In this document: positions 1-12,000 of the stretch, one piece after another | How the letters are laid out: the number at the start of each line of letters is the position of its first letter | Numbering within the stretch: position 1 is the first letter of the stretch | The notes under the pieces: model-generated | What the model was told of the DNA's origin: nothing | What the model saw: the letters and a program-made list of their open reading frames with translations, nothing else | The model's database searches: none | Translations under genes and position numbers: made by a program | Source of the DNA: a virus | Strand: one strand, 5' to 3' | Virus record (IMG/VR): IMGVR_UViG_3300010153_000053 | Location: 1 to 31,104 of that record | Length of the DNA: 31,104 bases

Positions 1-3000
1 AAATCGTGATAATGTATAGTTTCAAAATGTTCAGGTAATGAATTATATGCTGCTTTGTTAACTGCATTACCTTTCCAACTACGAGATGTATTATCTGAGA
101 AGTATGTATTAGGTCTACCAAGGTTAGGATGCCACATACATAGGAATGCATCAGGTACATGATTACTATATGTATCTTGATTACCATTAATTATATCAGG
201 TAATATATTCGCAAATACACTCTTACGTTTATTTGTAAGTATTTCACCTGCTGGTAATGTATTATAACTATGTGTTAAAGTAAGTATTGCATCATCATAT
301 ATGTTATCCCAAAAACTATCAGCGCCTGATTTAGCACCTAATGTCAATGTTTTAGGTATATTGATTGTTGCAGCCGTATCTCCGCTAACACTTGTTAGTT
401 CCTTAGAATAGATAGTTCCATTCTTGCCCGTATACTGCACTTCTTGTTTATAGTAAGGATACATTGGGAACGTATTTGCGTTATCTACAACTATTGTTCC
501 GCTAGTATTGAAAGATACAACAGTACATTTTGGATTTAGACTTATACTTTTATTGTATTTATCGTATATGTCAAAGTACAAAGAAGTATATCCGTTAATT
601 GTTAACTGACTTCCTATACTTCCGAAGGTACTTCTCATAAACATATAGTAATCTTCGGGACTATATTGAGATAGTTTTCTATAATTTGTTGCTTCTGAAA
701 CTGCTGACCCATTATGTTTGATTGCATTCTTGTGTAATATGCTCCACCATGGTATATGCAAAGTGTGTGCGGGGGTCGCATCGCTAAACATTGTGCTATA
801 TGGGAAACCCTTTCTAGTAAACGCAGGGCTTTCTGTTAATTGTACACCTACATGGTTATACAACATCAACGGTGGTATGTTTGTAAATTGACTACCTTGG
901 TCATTACTAATATCTAATATCGCTTCATTGATGAATACCTCACAACCGCGTACATCTGCTTGTGTTGCTTTTGCTAACACTAATGTCATACCACCCTTAG
1001 TGCGGTCTACATTACCATCACTATCCATTTTTATGCCAATGACCGTGTTTATCTGCTGACTGGTTAATGCAGCACCTGAATTGTTATGGTAGCCAACTAA
1101 CTGATTATGGAACACATTAGGTTGTATGACTATTTGGTAAGCACCCACTTCCGCAGGGTCAGGGAAGTGTCTACTCTGTGTATATTCACTAGCAGCCTCA
1201 AGTACAATACTGTGACCACCTGCTTTGTTTACAGTTGCCGCTAAAGTTGTACTTGTACCATCAGATGATGCTAATACACCGTAACCGTCATATTTCACAC
1301 CACTCTCGAACATTAACGTAAATGCCCCGCCGTGAATATCGCTGGGCGGCGACGGTGCGGCGTTTACACCACTAAAATTAATCTCTGCATCCATAGCATG
1401 AATGTTCTCTGTTATACCACCTGTGCCTATTGCTGTGGCTACTGCCGCTTTCTTATTCGTAGATGTTGTATTATCTGCAACTAAACTTGAATCAACAAAA
1501 CCATTTGTCATTTGGTAATCAATCAAATGTCTTCTGTATAGGCTTTGGTAAGCAGGGTGCGCCCAGTGTCCGGGTAGCATCGGCATTGTTGGTGTGACGA
1601 AGTGATGTCCCATTCTTGGGAATGGCATAGGTGTCAACACAGGTTTGCTATATGCGTCGTATCCTATTGTCTGTCCTGATACATAGTACAACGTGTTAGC
1701 CATATCAGGTGAGTTGCCGCTAACTTCTGCATGGTCACGTAATCGACGTGCTGCGAAGAACCTGTTGCTTCCAGCAGGTATGTAATAGGAAGGTACTACC
1801 TTTAGATTTGTAACAGTTTGACCTGCCATGAATGTAGCAAAGTTAACATCGCCAACAACGTCTAATGTATTATCACTTTGCGCAATGTATGTGCATACAG
1901 CACCTTCATCAGTTGTCGGGTTATACACACGTAGGAACTTTCGAGTATCTTCTTTAGTACCAAACCCAGCATCAAAGACGTTTGCATTGAGTATATTGCT
2001 TCCGTGTGTTGTATCGATGGTAAGTATGCTTGTGCTACTATTCCACGCTGTTACAGATACTACGTCGTTCTCTACACCACTTGTATGTGTATAGACAGTT
2101 GGATACCTGTGTGTATGCGTGTGCCCCATCTTTGTGACATGGAAAAATAATGTGCGGTCATGTAACTCATAACTAGTCTGCAATGGAGAGTTATCATTCC
2201 ATGCACCTAGTTCTGAATCAAAGGTTACTGGGTTGATGCGCTCCCAGTTGTGATTTTCATATGTAGGTGCTTGACGTGGGCTTGCTACACTGTTGTCGAA
2301 TAGATGTCCTATGTGACTCTCACCCATGTCAGGGTGTATCATACCGCCTGTACCAATTGTCTCATGCTGATATGCTTGTATTGGGTCGAATCCTGAACGT
2401 ACAACTATGTTGCCCGGTATACTGTTAGGGTCAGGTAACTGTACCTTCAAGTTAGGTATCTTACCACTGTTAGCAAGCGCAGGTGCGTTACCCTTCACAC
2501 CTCTGTTCTCAGGTATACGGAATCCACGTATGATAGTCCCCAATGGACTGCCGCCCTCTATCTTGTGTACTTGCCCTGTCTCATCTCTTACGGTGATGCT
2601 TTGGAATTGTATCTCTTCATTTGGTATGTTTAGTACGTTACCAATCTTGTATGGGTGCTTACGCATAAGTTCAGGGTGCGCTAACTCTTGTGCTTGTAGT
2701 ATAGGCATCATAGCGCTGTTTGTAGTCTCGAAAGAGAACCTTACGTTACCATATATCTTCTCACCTGTTTGGTATGCGGTGTTGCTCTTTACACGTGTCA
2801 TCCATGGTACTGCACCAAGACCGCGAGCGTTGATTGCTGGCATACTGAGGTTACCACCATCCATTCTCTTCCACACTATGTTCTCTACTGAGAAGTTCTT
2901 TGCGGCAGAATCTTGATACATCTGTAATGCGTTTACATCACCCATCCAATAATTAATGGGGAAACCGCTACTATGTGCTGCTGCATATTTATCAGCAGAT

Positions 3001-6000
3001 GTGTTACGTTCTGCATCGTCTGTTTGTAGTAAAGCAGAACCAACAGAATGGTCTAAGTCGAATAGTAAATCACCTGTCTTATTTAGACCCGGTGTAGCGT
3101 TTTGCAACTTCAAATCAGTAGGTGTAGCGCTGAAAAAGTATGTTCCTGAGCCGCCTGAGAATAAAGTATCAGCCCAGTTTCCATTAGATGGTGTGCCGAC
3201 AGGCACTATTGTATCTTCAACGATTAGAGCCTCTACATTCGGTCCAGCGTTTGCAGGTGCGACAAATCTATCTTGACCGTGGAACCTTTCATCCCATTGT
3301 GTAGTACCAGCGTATGTAATTGGGTTACTACCTTGTCCTATGACTTGTAACCAGTCACCGTTTGCGGTTATTCCATCTCTATCGTACTTTGCAATTAATG
3401 AACTCTCACACTCGTAACTGACTACTAGGAATGCGCTACTGTACAACCCTTGCGGCGTTGTTAGTTCCTTGGGTAATGTAGTGGTGTAGTTAGTAGGTGC
3501 GACCCATTGGTTAGCGTTACCTGTTTCATCTGTATCATTGAAGTTGTAAGTGTAAGTATCCCATCCTTCGCTACTACCACTTCCTAAATTAAACTTAGAG
3601 TAAAAACCTGACTTAACTAAATGAGTACCTAGTGCGTTTCCTATACCGTCAATTGTAGGTGTGCTTTCAGGACTACCCTGCATAGGTGCTACAACAGGTA
3701 TGTTACTATGCACATTCATTACTGTACCAGCAGTTCCGTATGGTGAGAAGTTAAGCATCTCATGGTATGCGCCTAACCCAGCAGCATATCCACTAGTTGT
3801 TGTAGAACTAGTATTCTTTGTAATCGTAGTATTTATCTTCAAACTATTCAGATAAGAATATCTCTCACCATGCCAGCCTATTGCACCTATTGGTTTTGTT
3901 CTATCAACAGCGTCTACTATGCCTGAGAAGTGAACCTGTGTCATGTGGTCACGTGTTGACACATTCTCGTTATTGAAACGCATTGTACCTGCTTTGCTCC
4001 ATACATAAAGGGTATAGGAACTAGAAATAGCCTCAGTAAAAGACGTTCCGTCATCATCTATGTATTTTTCCCAAGTTTCAGGCGCTTCTAGAAGATTCAA
4101 ACCATTTATTCTATTGGGTGCAAGATAGAATCTAACTTTCCAATTACTACTATCTGCTAACACTTCTCTAGAATGATAGCAAGCGAATCTAGTATTAGTT
4201 CCTTGATGTAATCTAATCCAACCTGATGTGGGTAATTGTTCTAATGTTGTTTGTGAACTACTTGACGGGGTTTCTACATAATTACCTGCATCAGTAGTAT
4301 GGTCGTAATCAGAAGTTCCAGCAAGCGGTATCCACCCATATCTATCTTGACGCATTGCATTACCCATAGACGGCATGTGTGTGCCACCGAGAGACTTGAG
4401 TGCCCCAGCGCCGGGGAATGCGTTTATTGCAGCGCCTAGTACAGTAGCAAGTTCTTCACCGTTCTGACAACGTGTCGCATCTACTACGATGTATTCCATC
4501 TTTGCATCTGCTGTTGCTACGGCTTCGCTACCATTCCCTATGTAATCTAGAATGCGCCCTGTAAGCACACCCGAAGTTCTAAACGCAGTAGGATGTATTT
4601 GGTTTGCACGTTCCCAATTGCTACTCAATACTCTAGCAGCAGATTTACCCGCGTGTGGTGGATTAAATGTAATTTGATTGTCTAACCATGAGCCGCCCGG
4701 ATGGAAACCACCATCCATGTGCCATACTGTATCTGCCGCCATAGTGATACCGAATCCGATAGTAGGCGTATGCATCTTAGGATGTATATGTGTTAAGTCG
4801 TATCCTATTTGCGCTGTACCTGTAACATCATGCGGTGTATCGTCATTGAACTGTTGACCGTAGTGCCTACCATGTTCAGGTCTTTGTGAGAACTTGCCCT
4901 TCCAACAGTAACCAGCAGGGCTTTCCCAATTCACCATCGCTCTCCAATGGAAGCCCGCAGTAGCGTCGTAGTATACCTTGCTCGGTGGCATGAAATTGTA
5001 TTTCTCATTTACAATATGATTCGGGAATACATGTCTTGAATTGGCTATTGATTCGTCTAACGGTATAGAAGCCCACGTGCTACCACTTACGATAACTCTA
5101 CCCGGAAACGGCTCTTTGGTATTAGCAGCATTACCGCTATCCGCATCTGCTACTTCTTGTGTAAATGGGAATGCTTGCCCCGGTCCAAATATGAGGTAAG
5201 TGGTCTTACTGTCTGTACCATCTGCATGGTCTTCATATCGCGCTGTTGGATGAGCAAATCTCAATACAAGCGGTACGGGCTTTGCTTTTATTTCACCTGC
5301 GCTATATGTCACACCACCTTTAGATAAATCAGGTGCTAGTATGTTCTGTTGATTGAACGCAGGTGGTGTAATACTACCACGATGCTGATTACACAATGCA
5401 GCGCCGGGGAAGAAGGCAAACATTGCATTTCCGTCTAACATAGCATAACTCGTAGATATTTCATTTGCATTCTGTAATCCGGTAACACCAGTCGGTCCAG
5501 TAGAATACGGATGGGTATAGAAAGTAGAATAGTCGTTCTGCGTACCATCGTTTACATCGAGTGTCACACCACTAAATCCACCACCAAAGAACAACGGCAC
5601 ACTGTGGTCTTTGCTACTCTTACCACCACGGAAGTAGACTATTGGTTCAGAAAATACGCTACCAATGGAGCGCAGTCCATCGAACTCTCTTGTATTGTCA
5701 GTAGATGCATATAGAGATGTTAGTAAGTCTATGCTACCTTCGGCAGTAGGCCAATTTTCAGTAGCCGTATCTGCAACCCATTCTAAAGTAGTTACATCTG
5801 AACTAGTTGTCATTTTAGCAGTCGCAACAATGCTTTTAGTAGGAGAAATCCATATTCTTTTTCTTTCAGGTGCACTTACCAATGACGGTGTTGGGGAAGG
5901 TCTGTATCTAGGTATTATGAAATGAAATGCTCTTTGTGTCAATTTCGCTCTAAGTCCAAAAGAGGTACTTTCACTAACATCAATGATTACATGAGGATTG

Positions 6001-9000
6001 TCTATTTTAGGTAAAATATGGTCTCCACAAGAACGAGTGAATTGTAATCCTCTCAATCCTTCTGACCAATTATTAATATCAACTGGTACGTTTTGTGAAT
6101 CAACTAAAACTGGTGTTGCAGTATTAGCATTACTTCCCTTAGCCACGGTATTAATTTGCAATAAAGTGTAAGGTACATAACCACAATCTACGTTTCTACT
6201 GCTATCATCTATTAATGTATCAGTTACTGCACGCGATGTACCAAAAGTCCAATCAGCAGTACCGCTAGGTCTAACTGCTTTTTCTATTTCTCCAAACTCT
6301 AAATGTGCTGCTTTAATTCCTTGGTCTTGATGTAAAGTAGCAGTAAAACTTTTATTTAATGGTTTAATCTTATTTTTAGTATCATAACTTCTTATCTTAA
6401 TTGCATTAGGGCTTACACCCCATTCACCTAATGTTTTTCCATCTGCTGCATACATATTAGTACAATCGAATGTTAAACCATCTTCTGTATTTATTTCTTC
6501 ACCTGCGTTGATTGCGGCTGCTGTTACGGCAGCCATAATCTCGTCTGTTAACAAACAAGTCCAATTAGCAGATGAAGATATTTGTTTATTTGCATTAAAG
6601 GTACTTAATTGCGTAGATGTTATACCTTGTATTCCGTAGAACACATCCCCATCTCTATATGTATATGATGCGGTATATCCCACATTTGCTATTGCTGCTG
6701 GTGAAGATGTTTCTTTATATCCTGAAATATGTATAACGCCATTTTCTTTAGGGAATCCATAATAACCTAATTTATCACTACCAAAAGAAGTAGTAAATGG
6801 TACTTTATGAGTTATAGTTAATTTAGTACCGCTAAGAACAATATCATCTACGAGAATAGTACAATCAGGAGAAGGTACACCCCTCCACTTGCCACCTAAC
6901 CAACTATGTTCAGTAGTAGTAATATCTACGCTAGAGCCATCTATTGTGGTAGTACTTGCAATTTCCATACGGCCTGTAATATCTCCTGAACCTTGAACGT
7001 GTTTTCCAATAGTGAATCCACCTTGTGCTACATCTCTGTCATCAAAGAATACACAGACTTCATCATCTATTGTATTAGGTAACGAAGTATTGCTATTAGC
7101 AAAAGCATCTCCTATTTTTTTGTAGATAAAACGAACGCCCGAATCTGCACCTATATTGTTCTTAAATCTAAATCCATAAATCGGCTCATTACCTACTACA
7201 TCGCTAGATATATCTTTAGTAGGTATGTAACTTGAGTATGTTGTTGTAGATAAAGTCCCATATCTTTTAGTGTAAGAATCGCTATTTTGCTCTCCACATC
7301 CCCATTTACCAGCATGGGGAGACCAACCCGGTACACCGCTTGCTACTAACCCACCAAAGTTAATTCTTCCAATAGCGTTTGTACCAGTTCTTAAACCTTT
7401 GATTAATGAAGATGATGAACCTTTAATGTCTAGAGATTCTGTATTTATTGTATTATGGCCTTTACCGCTAATTGAGTCAGACACTGCTCTCATTACAGCA
7501 TTATCATCGTAGTCTGCAACACTAATTACATCTTCACCACTATTAGACGATGTGATATATTGTTGTAGTGTAGTAATCGGTGCAAACGGTCTACCGTGTT
7601 TATTCAAAGGCATTGGAGCAGGGTGCATATTTTCTCCTTCTCTTTCATCAGGTAATGCCCAAAAGTTTCTCCATCTACCTCCATGTCCTACTAAGAATTG
7701 AGGTTGATAAGACGTTTGCCCGTTACTATTATCTAACCAAGCACAGAAGTTTCTACCACTTGCCCCCGGTACTGTACTATGAAGAACAATTGTGTAACCT
7801 ACATTCCCGTTTAAATCTTGAACTTCCCTACCTATATGAGCGCGTATGTACCCCATGTGTGTGCCTCTATCACCGTTATCAACATCCCAAAATGGCGCAG
7901 GGTCATGCGCTGAACCAGTTTGTACTCTAGCAGTTAATGCAGCATGTTGATTAACTAAGCGAACTATTTCTTCTGCACCCGCTAAAGTGTTTACTACACT
8001 ATCTTTTTGGGATACTACACCTAAGTCAATCGTCAATCTTCTGATAAAATCCATATCTTTCCATTGAGGTAAATGTTGTAATCTAGATTCACCATGTGAA
8101 GATAAATCAAGAGTAGTATTACGTATACCCTTTAGACACAAAAATGCAGGTATAACTCTAGTACCATCAGGAGTATCAAAGAAAGTAGACGGGTCTCTTA
8201 AAGAACAACCAGTAGTATCTGTTCTTAATGAAGATAGTTCTTCTACATACACACTAACATTATTATTTGGAATGCGTGAAAAAGAATGTAATGGATTAGC
8301 AATTTTGAATAATACTACACTATCGTTAGTTCTAGGTGTAAGACTGTATCCTGTTGAAAGTCCACTAACTTCTCCACCATAGGAATATCCCGTATGTACG
8401 TGATGGCCGTGTGCCTTACCATACAATCTAGCCCCCTCTATTTTTCTACCATCAGTGGGTAGTCTGACGTTGCTTGAAGACAGTACGGCTGTTGTATCCC
8501 CGTAGGTGGTGCTATCCAACAAGTCCTCAGTGTGCCTGTTAGCCAAGTCATGCGCATATGCGCTTTCTATATACTTAGATTGTTGAGTACTTCGTATGTA
8601 TGGGTTCTGAGATAAAAAGCCGTTTGTAACATCTATTTGCGTAGTCCATGGACTTGGACCTGAACCGTTGTACGCAGCGTTGACTTTGTGTAATTCTGTT
8701 CTACTTGTGTCGCCGCTTTCTACCACTTCTTTAGGCCAACCTATTTGTGTAGCCTGTGAACTAGTCTGCACTTGCATGTGTATATCTTGGAATGCGATGA
8801 ACTCTTTGTCATGTGCTACATTGTATAACAACACACGTGCGTGTTCGTCGGTAGACAAGTAAGGGTCGATATAGGCTACAACGGGTGCTTGTGCCGATGT
8901 AAGCCCGAGTGCTAGATAATTTTCTTCAACTGTTCTGTTTACATGTTGCACATAGTTTCTTGCAGTTTCTAAACAAGTGTTACCAATTAAAAAGTTCTCT

Positions 9001-12000
9001 AATGGGATGCTATCTCTAGGGTTAGTTGTGTCTAATTCACCTGCACCATTATCAAACGCATTCCACACTTGTGATTCATTCAACACACCTCTACTCTTAG
9101 CGAATAGACCTTCGACGGCATGAGGGTTATTGTATGACATATTAGCCCATACTGTATCTCCGTCACGAAGTCCACCTTGTGCATACGGATTTATCCATGT
9201 AGCGTTTAACACAGCATCTTTATCTTCATAATCACCAATCCATGTGGCTAACTTGATAGTACCACTGCCGGGTAATGAAGGAACACTGGCTGTCATGTTA
9301 ATTGTTTGAACACCGGATGCATTGGCACTTTCTACTGTACTAACAATTCCTATTCTTCGTATCTTGTCAACAGTGTCATCATTGTAGTAATAAAGTGTGT
9401 CACCTTTCTTTACATTCATACCGTGTAGGTCATTGACATTCTTACCACTAGCCCCGTCTACTGTAATAGCAGATGATGACATTGCGGTTATAGTAACGTC
9501 AGTGATGTTGAGACTGTTTTTTAATTCACGATAGTATTGAGAACCATCACTAACTATCGCACTTACAGAAGTACCGAGTATAGTTCTACGCTTACTTGTA
9601 AGTGTTATATCTATTCCATCAGGTAAACCATGACCGTACAATTCAGTACCGTCACTTATATTGCCTGTGATACCTCCACCAACTGTAATGGTAGTTGATG
9701 AAACCGCCGTAATTTCACCTCTATTCGTACCATTTGCTATAAATATAGAATCTCCTACTGTAAAAATATCATTTGGTGTACCAGCAGATGCAGTCATTGC
9801 ACCAGTGTGACTATTAGAATAGCCACTTCCTAGTGCGTTAGTAATTGTAATACCGTATGATACAACAGGGTATGTGCTACCCGAAGATTGCAACACTAGT
9901 GTTATGCTATTTTTAGGCGTAGCGACACTGTTTATTGTTTTAATATGACCATGATATTGATATTTGTAAATTGTACCATTATCATTGTATTGTACTTCAT
10001 AGCCTAAATCACCAGTAGCAGAAGGTGCATCAGCAAGTGTATCATATCCTAGATTTGGAAACTTAACGAAGTCATCAGCACTTAGTGTAACGGTTATGGC
10101 TTTATCATTATACGCACTTAGTTTTGCAACAGTAGCAGACAACACCTTACCAGTAGCACGTTTACTATCTATTCTTGCAGCATGTGGATTACTTTCAGGT
10201 CCAGCCTTAAACTCAACCGCACTAACATATTGACGTAACCCATAGTCTACATTTCCACCTTGTGTCTTAACACTTGCAGCATCATAATAGTATTCATCTC
10301 TATTTTCATAATCTGATGAAGGGGTTAAAATATCTGACGATATAGCCCTTACACTATCGTCTACTACTGGACCACCAATAAATACACTAACACCGGGTTG
10401 TAAAAACTCTGTAAACTTTTCAGTCATGTTATACAAAGAATTGTTAACTAAACCAATTTGTAAATATCCATCACTAGAAGGATTATTTCTATACCAAGCC
10501 CAATCTCCACTATTTAAAAATACTTTTCTATATCTTAATTGTGTATCTATATCTTGAAAAGTAGATGCAGACGTTGTTGCTGCTGGAAAAATACCTATAT
10601 CATTGACATACAGTTTTAGGTTAGTTGCATCCCATTTTATTACAGAAGTAGAAGGTACGTGTGTATTATTAGAAATAGCAGTAGAATATGCAGAGTGTGC
10701 TTCTCTATCAGCAAGTTCATTTTCGCTTTTTTGCCTTCTACCAACTGGACTAGGATTGTACGTGTGTGCGGTATGTGTCGCATCTACATGTATTTTAAAA
10801 GCGTTATTTGGTCCTACTGAATCGTGGAAAAATTGTTCTGCAAATACAGGTATTTCTGCAAGTGCTCTAGTACTAGCGTATTGAGTACCTAGTTGGTAAT
10901 CATGTTGCACATCATTCATAGTTTGATGCATTCTATCGTTTACAGTAGTACCATTTTCTAAGTCAGAGTTTTCACCAAATCCTGATTCGTTATATATTGT
11001 AAAATTACCATTTATAGTTACAGTACCTGATGTTGGACCTTTCATATAACCCAGCGCATTTAGCAATTTTGCAATAGATAAATACTCACTACCGTTATTA
11101 GAAATAAAATCTCCTGAACCTAACGTTGCTGCTGCAAATACAAACGTAGTGCCTGTTTTACTAGTGTATTTAGCACTACTACCATCTTGTAAGTGTATTC
11201 TACCATACCTAGGAAATCCATATGTGCCCCAACTTGCTAAGTCTTCGCTTTCATTATTTAAGGGTTTAATGTGTAATGTACCTGTGTCATTATTAGGTAC
11301 TACTAGTTTAGTAGCAGTTACAGCATACGACCTGCGTGTAGAGTATGCTTCGTGTGCTAACATACTGCGCTGGAATACTGGTCTAGTATCCATAGCGCCT
11401 TGGCCCGGACCACCAAGTGTAACGGTGACAACAGGCGCGTTAGGCTCTATTTCCTTGACTATATGTGAGTCAGGGCTACCCTTACCAGTGAAATCAATTG
11501 AACGGGATATTAGACTGTCCCCTACACCTATGCAACTTAGTGTAGTGTAACCACCTTCATCCCCTACGCTTTCTTCAATCGACCTGACTTTTGCACGACT
11601 CATTAAGTAAAGTATAGTTGCTCTATTAAACCTAGTAGACAAATTAACATTAGCAAGTTGCATACTTCTTCTTCGGTCAGTAGGTTGAATGAAGATTCTG
11701 AAATCAGCATCATTCGTATCTGCTAAGATATGGTTGTCTATTATATCGTATGTTTCATGTATAGGTGATGAAGAAGACACAGTTCCAGTATCAAACTGCC
11801 CAGCAGAACCGCTATCCAACACTACATCAGGCGCTAGTCTAGAATAACTACCTTTATCAATCAAGGTTTTAGTTTGGTCTATTTTGTTTAGATACAGCCT
11901 ATTGAATGCAGAATTATGTAGACCGCTTGTACTCACAGATTCAATTATGGCTTGCGGTGTACCGTTTTGTATAGAGTCTGCATTATTTCTTGGAGTATAA

